Shown here: positions 1 to 6,675 of the stretch, one piece after another
Position numbering within the stretch: the first letter of the stretch is position 1
Layout: each line of letters starts with the position of its first letter
Assembly: GCA_900553435.1 (NCBI GenBank)
Contig: USDC01000019.1
Location: 1-9,297 of the forward strand
From: an uncultured Mycoplasmatota bacterium
Lineage (GTDB): Bacteria; Bacillota_I; Bacilli_A; RF39; UBA660
Length of the DNA stretch: 9,297 nucleotides
Direction: 5' to 3'
Position numbers and translations under genes: made by a program
The notes under the pieces: model-generated
Told to the model about the DNA's origin: nothing
The model's input: the letters and a program-made list of their open reading frames with translations, nothing else
Database searches by the model: none

Positions 1-1
1 T

Positions 2-466
2 ATAAATAAAGGAAGTGTTAATGAACTTGAAAGTAAAATAGAAAATAAGGAGAAATTAGAAGGTGACTTAAAAATAGATAATGTTTATATAAAAACTTTA
101 AATAATAAAATATATGATAACGAAAATGATAATAGTTTGGTTTTAGAAATAAAAATAAATGATAAAAAACTTTTATTTATGGGAGATGCTAGTACAAAAG
201 TAGAAGAGGATATACTTTTAAATAAAGTGTTTTTATTAAAAGTAGGACATCATGGAAGTAAAAATAGTACAAGTAGAGATTTTGTTAAAAAAATAAATCC
301 TAAATATTCAATAATTAGTGTAGGGGAAGATAATATGTATGGACACCCTAGTAATGAAGTCTTAAAAAATTTGAAAAACTCCAAAGTATTAAGAACAGAT
401 ATTAACGGAAGTATAATTTTTAAATTTGATAAAAATAGTTATAAAATAAAAACTGTGTTAAACTAA
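2..466 (+). CDS. comEC: ComEC/Rec2 competence protein, C-terminal metallo-beta-lactamase-like part (5' partial)
   Basis: The frame is open from the left edge (codon 1 at base 2) to TAA at 464-466, so this is the last ~154 residues of a longer gene whose start lies outside the window. ComEC forms the membrane channel that takes up single-stranded DNA during transformation; its C-terminal extracytoplasmic domain has a metallo-beta-lactamase fold. Family hallmarks seen here are ENDNSLVLEI (about 122-151), FMGDAS (about 176-193), VGHHGSK (242-262), ISVG and GHPS (341-352). The GD and HH-type residues correspond to metal-site positions of the fold. A TTG at 137 could start a shorter frame, but homology continues upstream of it, so it is not the real start. 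The channel (Competence) domain cannot be seen. A hairpin and a strong terminator follow. Recognition of this domain is confident; that the full gene is intact is not shown. Confidence 0.88.
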   Translation: MNKGSVNELESKIENKEKLEGDLKIDNVYIKTLNNKIYDNENDNSLVLEIKINDKKLLFMGDASTKVEEDILLNKVFLLKVGHHGSKNSTSRDFVKKINPKYSIISVGEDNMYGHPSNEVLKNLKNSKVLRTDINGSIIFKFDKNSYKIKTVLN

Positions 467-493
467 TTTAAAAAAAGTGTAACTTTTTTTAAA
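467..493 (+). terminator. AT-rich hairpin directly after comEC
   Basis: Bases 467-478 pair with 482-493 (12 bp, loop 479-481). The stem is almost all A/T with a single G-C pair, and the right arm contains seven T. It begins one base after the comEC stop. It may act as a weak terminator or stabilise the 3' end; a stronger hairpin follows at 560-591. Confidence 0.4.
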
Positions 494-559
494 AAACTTG
501 CATAATAATATATTGTACACTACATGTTGGTGTTAAATATAAAAAGGAAATTTCCAAAT

Positions 560-591
560 AAAAAAAGTGTGAGATTTTTCACACTTTTTTT
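560..591. terminator. bidirectional rho-independent terminator between convergent genes
   Basis: Bases 560-572 and 579-591 form a perfect 13-bp stem with a 6-base loop; the core is AGTGTGA/TCACACT. Seven A on the left and seven T on the right give a U-tract on either strand. It therefore serves both comEC (+) and the Cys-repeat gene (-), whose stop codon lies two bases beyond at 593-595. Confidence 0.88.
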
Positions 592-592
592 G

Positions 593-2593
593 TTAAGCAT
601 TTCTTGTTTTACCAGTTCTAGTCCATCCAGGTAGAGATTTGAAGTAACTCCATTTATATTCATAAGTTATAACTGTTTTACTTGTTGCATTAATTTTCTT
701 AGTTGTTTTCTTATAACAGTATTTACCATCTTTAGTGTAACCAGCTGGACAACTATATCCAATAACTTCTCCTCCAGGGATAGTTACTTTACATTTGTTT
801 CCAACAAGTTCTGCGTTTTGGTTTTCACAGTAATAGTCACCTTCGATAACCTCAACTCTACAACATGCACTATTATCTGGTTCTTTAGTAAATCCATCTG
901 GACAAGAATATGTTGGTTTTCCTTCTACTTCAGTAGCTGGTTTAGTAGTAGTTTTTTTACATTTACCATTTTCCATTACATAACCATCAGGACAAGATTT
1001 TTCTCCCTCAGTTGGAGTAGCAGGAATAACTTCTACTTTTTCACATATGTTATCTTTTAATGTATAACCAGTTGGACAACTATATCCATCAACTATTTTA
1101 GTAGCATCAATTGTATCAGTTAACTTACATACATTTCCTACTAATGTACCAATTGTACAAGTATTCTTATATTTTGGTGTACAAGATTTTAATGTTGTTA
1201 TAACACAGTTTTTACCAGTAAGTGTTCCGCCTATACCTTTACAACTATATGTTTTAGTGTAATGTTTGTTTGTTGCAGTTGTATAAGTAGTGTAATTAGC
1301 TGTTTTGCTTCTTTCATAATATGCATAGTGGTAATAAGTTACAGGTCTACAACTTGAGCATGATTTTTTAACGCTTGAACCAGTGTATACTAATTTAGAT
1401 GTAGCATTTTCATATGTTTGTTTTTCATAATCATATGAATAAGTTGCAACTAATTTCCAAGCTCCATAAGTGTAACCATTTTGTACTTTCTTTGTACAAG
1501 TAGAGCCACTCTTAGTATATCCACTAGGACAAGTTTCTTTTAATGTAGTAGAAACATTTGCAGCTTTAGTTGTTTTAGTTTGACATGTGCTTCCATTACC
1601 AGTTGGTGTACATCCGCTAGGACAAGTATAACCATTAAGTACTAATGAAGTATTACTTGTTAATGTTTTTGTACATTCAGTTCCATGTAATGTGTATTGG
1701 AACGGACAAGTATATGCATATTTTTGTGTAGCACTTTTTATATCAGTTTTATAACAATAGTTTCCATTCTTTTCATATCCTGTAGGACAAGTATATTTTT
1801 GTTCTGTAGTAGGTTCAGTATATTCTACTTTTGTACATTTTGTACCATCAAGTTCATAACCTTCTGGGCATGTGTATGTAGTTTCTCCTGGAACCTCAGT
1901 TATTTCAGTACATACTTTATGTTCACCAGTATTCTTTTTAGCATCTTCATATATTACTTTATCTTTTGATAATATTTTAGTTGCTTCTATTCTTTTACCA
2001 AATTCTGTTGAATAACAATATTTTCCGTTTAATGTGTAACCACTAGGACAAGAATAATTTGTTTTTTCAACTTCTCTCATAAATTGATATTGAAGTTTAG
2101 TAGCAATTTCTTCCTTACATTTATTATCTTCACAGAAATCATAACATCCAATAATTTCAGTTATTGTTTTTGTTTCATCTCCGCAAGATAAAGTGATTTT
2201 CATGTGATATTCTTCGCCTTCTTTAGTAACTTTTACTATACTTTTATTAGCGTCACATGCTTTATCATTTTTATCTATTAATGGTAATAATAAGTTTAAA
2301 TCATACATTTCTTGAAGTGTTAATGTTTTTTCTTCACCAACACCTGGCATTCTTTCTAAAGTGAAATATGATTTTGCTGCATATTTCATTTCATTTAAGT
2401 TTTCTCTAAATATTCTATCAAATAGTACACTAAAGTTATATTTACTTAGTACATCTTCATCATTTCCGTTATTATTGTTAGCATTGTTATTAGGGAAAAA
2501 CCACATAAGTATTAAAACAAAAATAATTAAGAATATTACTTTAGATACTATATCAAACCAGTTTACTCTAAATCTTCTTCCGTTTTCTTCCAT
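593..2593 (-). CDS. membrane-anchored surface protein with Cys-Pro-x-Gly-Tyr repeats, function unknown
   Basis: This 666-aa protein belongs to no family I can name with confidence. Residues 1-12 are basic and cytoplasmic; one hydrophobic segment (about 14-33) anchors it, and an Asn-rich linker follows (35-44). Residues ~47-175 form a stem domain with five cysteines, loosely like a pseudopilin globular domain but without a prepilin cleavage motif. Residues 182-626 hold about thirteen repeats of the type CPxGY-x(5-7)-C. They are interrupted at ~367-450 by a Tyr-rich insert containing SCSSC (411-415). The C-terminus has a Trp/Gly-containing tail (W648, GWTRTG 656-661) and no LPxTG signal. There are 37 cysteines in all. 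Start ATG 2591-2593 is preceded by AAGGGGG, which overlaps the upstream gene's stop; the gap is 13 bases, so the two genes form one operon. The topology implies an extracellular, disulfide-rich adhesin or envelope protein; that role is inference. Confidence 0.85.
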   Translation of the reverse strand: MEENGRRFRVNWFDIVSKVIFLIIFVLILMWFFPNNNANNNNGNDEDVLSKYNFSVLFDRIFRENLNEMKYAAKSYFTLERMPGVGEEKTLTLQEMYDLNLLLPLIDKNDKACDANKSIVKVTKEGEEYHMKITLSCGDETKTITEIIGCYDFCEDNKCKEEIATKLQYQFMREVEKTNYSCPSGYTLNGKYCYSTEFGKRIEATKILSKDKVIYEDAKKNTGEHKVCTEITEVPGETTYTCPEGYELDGTKCTKVEYTEPTTEQKYTCPTGYEKNGNYCYKTDIKSATQKYAYTCPFQYTLHGTECTKTLTSNTSLVLNGYTCPSGCTPTGNGSTCQTKTTKAANVSTTLKETCPSGYTKSGSTCTKKVQNGYTYGAWKLVATYSYDYEKQTYENATSKLVYTGSSVKKSCSSCRPVTYYHYAYYERSKTANYTTYTTATNKHYTKTYSCKGIGGTLTGKNCVITTLKSCTPKYKNTCTIGTLVGNVCKLTDTIDATKIVDGYSCPTGYTLKDNICEKVEVIPATPTEGEKSCPDGYVMENGKCKKTTTKPATEVEGKPTYSCPDGFTKEPDNSACCRVEVIEGDYYCENQNAELVGNKCKVTIPGGEVIGYSCPAGYTKDGKYCYKKTTKKINATSKTVITYEYKWSYFKSLPGWTRTGKTRNA
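716..2052 (-). repeat. coding region of ~13 imperfect Cys-Pro-x-Gly-Tyr repeats
   Basis: The repeat cysteine pairs lie at residues 182/193, 242/253, 269/280, 296/307, 324/337, 355/366, 451/463, 479/489, 506/517, 534/545, 564/577, 589/601 and 615/626 of the 666-aa protein. On the + strand the recurring DNA motif is near GGACAAGTATA or GGACAACTATA (the complement of the Tyr-x-Cys-Pro codons). Units are diverged, with spacers from 15 to over 80 residues, so this is an old repeat family and not a fresh tandem expansion. Units 7, 8 and 12 have lost the Pro-x-Gly-Tyr core but keep the cysteines. Confidence 0.85.
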
Positions 2594-2606
2594 TTTTTTC
2601 TCCCCC

Positions 2607-3779
2607 TTAACTATTAATTATATTGCTATGTACTCTAACTTTAGTACCATTTTTATCTCTATAATTAAATGCCATTTCTTTTAACAAGTACGCATTTTCT
2701 TTAGCTGTAGTTATTTCTTCTAATTTGCTAGTATCAGTAGATTCAGTTTTTTCTCTTATTATTTCTTCATTAATAAATCTATTTTGAACTTCTAATAAAA
2801 TTCCATATGAGTTTTGATCATCTAACATGTCATTTTCTTCTTTATCTACATAATTATCACAATGAGTTAAAAGTCTTGTGATTTCATTTTTATAAAATCT
2901 TTCATGATCAATTTCACTTTCATCTTCAATTTCTATTCCAAGACTTTCATGAGCTTCTAATACTAATGGGTAAAATGCTTCACTTCCATCTGGCGTTTGA
3001 AGATTAAGGCCATTACAGTTATTATCTTGGAATATTTTATCAACTAAATTTTGCATTTCAAATGTGTTAACTGCTAAAGCAAGTTCTGAAGTTTGACTAT
3101 CAAGATCTGAAAATTTCTTAGCTCCATTTAATCCAAGTAAAGAATTCCAATCTGAAGTAAACCACTTCTTAGCAACTTCAAATGCATTTGGTCCATATGG
3201 ATCTTTCATTATTTCATCTAAATATCTTTCTCTTTCAGTAAATAATTCAATATTTACATTTGTTGGTTTAATAAAAGTACTTGCTTTTATCATTTGACCT
3301 TCAATCGGTTTGTTATTCATATAAGCAGTTTTAACATTATCATTAGCATTATTTATCATTTCATATATTTGTAAAATATAATCTTCTGAGAAGTTATCTA
3401 TTTTTAACCCGTTAATCCATTTACCAAAATCTATTAAATATTGTGGATTATTGTTAAATTCATTTTTTGTTACTGTATCTAATGAATTAAAATAATCTGT
3501 TATTTTTTGTTCTAATTCCTTAGTTTCACTTTCGATATAGTAGTTGTCATTAGGTATCTCTTTAGTGTCTTCTACAGTTGTATCGGCAACTGCAGCATCG
3601 TTGTTTATGTGATTCATAACAGCAACAGTTCCTGCACTACTCGCAGCAACAGTAAAAGCTAAAGTAATTCCTGCGATTATTTTATTTCTTGTAGAAGTGA
3701 AAAAACCTTTTTTTACTTTTTTTTCTTCTTTAACTTCAAGTGCTTCTCTTCTTAATTTACTTCTTTCTTCATTGGTCAT
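2607..3779 (-). CDS. single-pass membrane protein of unknown family, partner of the Cys-repeat gene
   Basis: This 390-aa protein is not recognised. Residues 1-32 are highly charged and basic, 33-54 form one transmembrane segment or uncleaved signal anchor (Ala/Ser/Val rich), and ~335 residues follow that should lie outside the cell. These are acidic, apparently mostly helical, with only two cysteines (C255, C307), unlike its partner. A cleavage site such as AVA-D (64-67) is possible, and no lipobox is visible. The start chosen is ATG 3777-3779, preceded by AAGGGGGAAAG. A longer frame begins at 3809, but that ATG abuts the -10 box and lies at or before the expected transcript start, so it cannot be used. 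The downstream gene begins 13 bases after this stop, with its ribosome binding site overlapping the stop codon. A shared envelope function is inferred from operon structure and topology. Confidence 0.85.
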   Translation of the reverse strand: MTNEERSKLRREALEVKEEKKVKKGFFTSTRNKIIAGITLAFTVAASSAGTVAVMNHINNDAAVADTTVEDTKEIPNDNYYIESETKELEQKITDYFNSLDTVTKNEFNNNPQYLIDFGKWINGLKIDNFSEDYILQIYEMINNANDNVKTAYMNNKPIEGQMIKASTFIKPTNVNIELFTERERYLDEIMKDPYGPNAFEVAKKWFTSDWNSLLGLNGAKKFSDLDSQTSELALAVNTFEMQNLVDKIFQDNNCNGLNLQTPDGSEAFYPLVLEAHESLGIEIEDESEIDHERFYKNEITRLLTHCDNYVDKEENDMLDDQNSYGILLEVQNRFINEEIIREKTESTDTSKLEEITTAKENAYLLKEMAFNYRDKNGTKVRVHSNIINS

Positions 3780-3809
3780 TTTACTTTCCCCCTTCGTTAT
3801 TGACTTCAT

Positions 3810-3837
3810 ATTATAACACTTTGTCGTAATTTGTCAA
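3810..3837 (-). promoter_or_regulatory. consensus sigma-A promoter of the two-gene minus-strand operon
   Basis: Read on the minus strand, TTGACA (3832-3837) and TATAAT (3810-3815) are both perfect, with a 16-base spacer. Transcription should begin near 3803, about 24 bases before the chosen ATG at 3779, leaving room for the AAGGGGG ribosome binding site (about 3787-3793). It appears strong and constitutive; no operator is obvious. Confidence 0.85.
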
Positions 3838-3913
3838 TATATTTACATTAAAAAGTTACTTTTTCTATATTTTAGCTTATGAGAGAATAATTTACATATG
3901 AATAAAAAAGTAG

Positions 3914-3942
3914 TTGCAAAATATATATTAAATGGTTATTAT
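3914..3942 (+). promoter_or_regulatory. promoter of the small membrane peptide gene
   Basis: TTGCAA (3914-3919), a 17-base spacer and TATTAT (3937-3942) give a good sigma-A match with expected transcript start near 3949. It lies inside the upstream extension of the small reading frame (ATG at 3898), which argues that the extension is not translated. Confidence 0.55.
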
Positions 3943-3963
3943 AGAAAATTGGAGCGTGTTTTT

Positions 3964-4083
3964 ATGGTATGTGATAATTGTCCACATAGTTGTAAAAAAA
4001 GAAAGAAGAAGAATAAAAGGGTAGGAATAATTTGTTTATTTATTGTTTTAGTTCTTGTATTAATTTATCTTTTTGTAAAATAA
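3964..4083 (+). CDS. 39-aa Cys-containing single-pass membrane peptide
   Basis: The peptide starts MVCDNCPHSC, followed by a strongly basic run (KKRKKKNKR) and then one hydrophobic helix (about residues 22-38) reaching the C-terminus. The positive-inside rule places the Cys-rich head in the cytoplasm. Three cysteines plus a His in eight residues (CxxCPHxC) could bind a metal, which is inference. The start at 3964 has GGAG at 3951-3954 nine bases upstream. A longer 61-aa version from ATG 3898 has no convincing ribosome binding site, and a likely promoter lies within it. No family is recognised; short frames carry a risk of being spurious, but the structured composition supports a real gene. 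It is divergent from the minus-strand operon and 45 bases before the comN-like gene. Confidence 0.55.
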   Translation: MVCDNCPHSCKKRKKKNKRVGIICLFIVLVLVLIYLFVK

Positions 4084-4084
4084 C

Positions 4085-4113
4085 TTTAAAAAGTAAGAAA
4101 ATTTATGTATAAT
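4085..4113 (+). promoter_or_regulatory. probable promoter of the comN-secDF-rel-dtd run
   Basis: TATAAT (4108-4113) is a perfect -10 box; TTTAAA (4085-4090), 17 bases upstream, is a 4/6 match to the -35 consensus. Transcription would begin near 4120, giving a leader of about nine bases containing GGTGG before ATG 4129. Confidence 0.55.
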
Positions 4114-4128
4114 TAAATTGGTGGTTAT

Positions 4129-4404
4129 ATGCAAGAATTTAAAACTTTAGATGAACTTTATAAAAGATTGTCTCCTGCGTTTGACTCAAAAATAAGAGAA
4201 CTTCATAACAGAGGTTATCATTATATAAAAAAAGAAGATATATGGAACTATTTGAGTTTAAATGTATGGAGTAAAAGTAGTGATTTATCACTATATAAAA
4301 TGGTAGAAGATATTTTTGATTTAAGTGAAGATAAAATAAATACTTATGTTTTAAATATCTTGTCAAAAGAAAACAGAAATATAAAAGAAATGGATGTATT
4401 GTAG
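4129..4404 (+). CDS. comN: ComN-like post-transcriptional regulator
   Basis: This 91-aa protein matches the Bacillota post-transcriptional regulator family typified by B. subtilis ComN (YrzD). Seen here are a helical start (LYKRLSPAF), SKIRELHNRGY (about 20-30), an acidic/Trp helix (IKKEDIWNYL, 33-42), a second Trp (W47) and a C-terminal KMVEDIFDL / INTYVLNIL segment (about 57-77). Length fits the family. ComN is known in B. subtilis to affect comE operon mRNA and to localise at cell poles through DivIVA; whether that applies here is inference. Being next to secDF is the same neighbourhood as in B. subtilis, which strengthens the call. ATG 4129 follows GGTGG. The stop TAG (4402-4404) is one base from the secDF start, so translation is probably coupled. 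A comEC remnant lies in the same window. Confidence 0.78.
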   Translation: MQEFKTLDELYKRLSPAFDSKIRELHNRGYHYIKKEDIWNYLSLNVWSKSSDLSLYKMVEDIFDLSEDKINTYVLNILSKENRNIKEMDVL

Positions 4405-4405
4405 T

Positions 4406-6661
4406 ATGAAAAATAAGAAATTTTGGTTAACAAATTTAATAGTTATATTATTAGTAGCTATTGTTGGTTTTGCTTATAAACCAGTATTAAATGATATTAA
4501 TTATGGACTAGATTTAAAAGGTGGTTTTGAAGTTTTATATAAAGTAGATCCACTTGGGAAGGGTGAGAAACTTACTGATGATATGATGAGTGCAACCTAT
4601 AAAAGTATTCAAAATAGGGTGGACTCACTTGGTGTAAGTGAACCTGAGATTAGTATTGAGGGAGATAAAATACGTGTAAAACTTGCTGGTGTTACAAACG
4701 AAGAGGAAGCAAGAGAAAGACTTAGTACGCCTGCGGTACTTTCTTTTAGAGATACTAGCGATAACTTACTTATGAATTCAAGTGTACTTGGAAGTCCTGC
4801 GGCAAGACTTGATTATAATAGTAATAGAGAGCCAGTGGTTGCATTAAAAATTGCTGATGTTGATAAATTCTACTCTGTAACTAAAAAAATAAGTACAAGT
4901 AGTGATAATAGAATTGTTATTTGGCTTGATTATGAAGATAATGTTGATTCATTTAAAAATGAAGAAGCAACATGTGGAGTAGACGGAAATATGAGTTGTA
5001 TTTCTGTTGCTAGTGTAAATGAGGCATTCGCAAGCGATGTAGTAATTGAAGGAAGTTTTGAAGCTGAAGAAGCAGAAGAGTTAGTTGATTTAATAAATTC
5101 TGGTTCTCTTCCTACAAAACTTACTGAAGTAAGTACTAAAACAGTTGATGCATCATTTGGTAGTGATACACTTGGAGTCGCAGCAATCGCTGGGGTTATT
5201 GTAATGATTTTAATTGTTATAATGATGAGTGTAGTATATAGATTTGCTGGATTCATTAGTGGAGTATGTGTATTTATCTATTCGTTTTTAGTATTCTTAA
5301 TTTATAATTTAATAGATGGTGTTTTGACACTACCAGGTATTGCTGCATTAATTTTAGGTATAGGTATGGCAGTTGATGCATCTATTATATCTTTTGAAAG
5401 AGTAAAAGATGAACTAAAACGTGGAAGAAATCTTGAAACAGCTGAAAAGGAAGGTAACAAAAGAAGTTTAATAACTATAATTGATGCTAATATAACTACA
5501 TTTATAGTAGCTGTGGTATTGTTTATATTTGGAGAAAGCTCAGTAAAAGGTTTTGCAACTCTTTTAATGATAACTATAATATTAACTATACTAACAATGG
5601 TTATAGTAAATCGTTTAATTGTTAAAGAATATGTAAAAAGTAAATTCTTTGATAATAAAATTACGGCATTTATTGGTTTAAATAAAAATAAAATAGTTAA
5701 ATTAGGTAGTAAAGAAGAACCAAAAGATAGCTTTGAAAAAATAGATTTTGTAAAACATAAAAAAGTATGGTTTACAATTTCTGCATTAATACTAGTTGTT
5801 GGATTATTCTTCGGAGTAGCAAAAGGTATGAATTTAGGTATTGATTTTACTGGTGGGACTGATATAACATTAAAAGCTAGTGATATAGATATGAATGAAG
5901 CAAAAGAAATCATGAGTGATTATGATATTGTGGAATTTGAAAAAGTAAGTGAAAATGAAGCATATATTAAAATAACTGATACTCTAACTAAAAATGAAAT
6001 AAATGATATAAAATCAGATTTTGAAAAACAAGAAGTAAGCGCAGATATTACAGTTATTAGTAATCTTGTTAAACAAGACTTAATTAAAAATGCAATTATA
6101 AGTGTTATAATCGCAAGCTTAGGTATACTTATCTATATTGCGTTTAGATTTACTTGGAATTATGCACTTGGAGCAATTATTTCACTACTTCATGATGTAT
6201 TCTTTGTTCTTGCAATGTTTGCAATATTTAGAATTGAAATAAACTTTATGTTTATCGCAGCAATTTTAACTATAATAGGTTATTCAATTAATGATACAAT
6301 TGTAAGTTTTGATAGGATAAGAGAAAACTCTAAAAAATATTACAATGATAAACCAAAAACAAAAGAAGAATTAGAAAATCTAGTTAATAGAAGTATTAGA
6401 CAAACATTCTTTAGAAGTTTATATACATCTATTACAACAATAACTGCGGTAGTTGTTCTTATTCTAGCTGGAGCTAGTGAAATACTTAACTTTAATTTAG
6501 CGCTACTCTTTGGTTTAGTAATTGGTGTTTATAGCTCAATATTTATTGCCGCGCAAATATGGTTAATTCTTGAAGTAAAAGGATTAGGAAAAACTAAGAA
6601 AAAACCAAAATATATAGATGATGAGCTAGATGAAAAAGAAATTAAAGGTATAAACTCTTAA
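4406..6661 (+). CDS. secDF: protein translocase subunit SecDF (fused SecD-SecF)
   Basis: This 751-aa protein is a fusion of SecD and SecF with twelve predicted membrane helices. It uses the proton gradient to pull secreted proteins out through SecYEG. SecD half: TM1 (about 7-25), DLKGGFEVLY (36-45), extracytoplasmic P1 region, NSGSLP (231-236), then five helices with the GIGMAVDAS motif (318-326), D324 being the expected proton-path Asp. SecF half: GIDFTGG (478-484), NDTIVSFDRIRE (629-640) with D630, and R670 in the FFRSLYTSITT stretch, at the places of the essential SecF Asp and Arg. Length is close to B. subtilis SecDF (~737 aa). The start at 4406 matches the usual N-terminus; ATG 4394 in frame, inside comN, would add four residues and has no better ribosome binding site. 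Two cysteines (C190, C198) in the exported P1 domain are an oddity. The tail is Lys/Glu-rich. Confidence 0.95.
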   Translation: MKNKKFWLTNLIVILLVAIVGFAYKPVLNDINYGLDLKGGFEVLYKVDPLGKGEKLTDDMMSATYKSIQNRVDSLGVSEPEISIEGDKIRVKLAGVTNEEEARERLSTPAVLSFRDTSDNLLMNSSVLGSPAARLDYNSNREPVVALKIADVDKFYSVTKKISTSSDNRIVIWLDYEDNVDSFKNEEATCGVDGNMSCISVASVNEAFASDVVIEGSFEAEEAEELVDLINSGSLPTKLTEVSTKTVDASFGSDTLGVAAIAGVIVMILIVIMMSVVYRFAGFISGVCVFIYSFLVFLIYNLIDGVLTLPGIAALILGIGMAVDASIISFERVKDELKRGRNLETAEKEGNKRSLITIIDANITTFIVAVVLFIFGESSVKGFATLLMITIILTILTMVIVNRLIVKEYVKSKFFDNKITAFIGLNKNKIVKLGSKEEPKDSFEKIDFVKHKKVWFTISALILVVGLFFGVAKGMNLGIDFTGGTDITLKASDIDMNEAKEIMSDYDIVEFEKVSENEAYIKITDTLTKNEINDIKSDFEKQEVSADITVISNLVKQDLIKNAIISVIIASLGILIYIAFRFTWNYALGAIISLLHDVFFVLAMFAIFRIEINFMFIAAILTIIGYSINDTIVSFDRIRENSKKYYNDKPKTKEELENLVNRSIRQTFFRSLYTSITTITAVVVLILAGASEILNFNLALLFGLVIGVYSSIFIAAQIWLILEVKGLGKTKKKPKYIDDELDEKEIKGINS

Positions 6662-6675
6662 AAAGGAGAAAAAAT

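Noticed and set aside
137..466. A stand-alone 109-aa metal hydrolase starting at TTG 137
   Set aside because: The frame stays open to the left edge and the ComEC signature begins upstream of 137, so it is part of a larger gene.
494..592. Possible small RNA, promoter or short peptide (ATG at 524) between comEC and the terminator
   Set aside because: No well-spaced -35/-10 pair was found, the peptide frame runs through the terminator hairpin without a ribosome binding site, and only a GGAAATTTCC palindrome (546-555) stands out.
716..2052. Recurring GGACAAGTATA-like words that could look like a CRISPR or DNA repeat array
   Set aside because: Spacing is irregular, units are diverged, and all lie in one reading frame encoding the Cys-Pro-x-Gly-Tyr motif, so they are protein repeats.
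818..2684. Plus-strand reading frames at 818-1060, 1697-1969 and 2361-2684
   Set aside because: They lie antisense to the two well-supported minus-strand genes and encode low-complexity Phe/Ser/Thr/Ile strings with no ribosome binding site; they are shadows.
3850..3864. AAAAAGT-T-ACTTTTT inverted repeat between the divergent promoters
   Set aside because: The arms are separated by one base, so no hairpin can form, and the A/T arms are expected by chance here; an operator cannot be excluded but is not supported.
4139..4366. Minus-strand frame opposite the comN-like gene
   Set aside because: Tyr/Leu/Phe-rich shadow of a gene with clear family similarity.
4930..5913. Minus-strand frames of 108 and 203 aa inside secDF
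   Set aside because: They are antisense to unambiguous SecDF coding sequence and have Ser/Ile-rich composition typical of a complementary frame.
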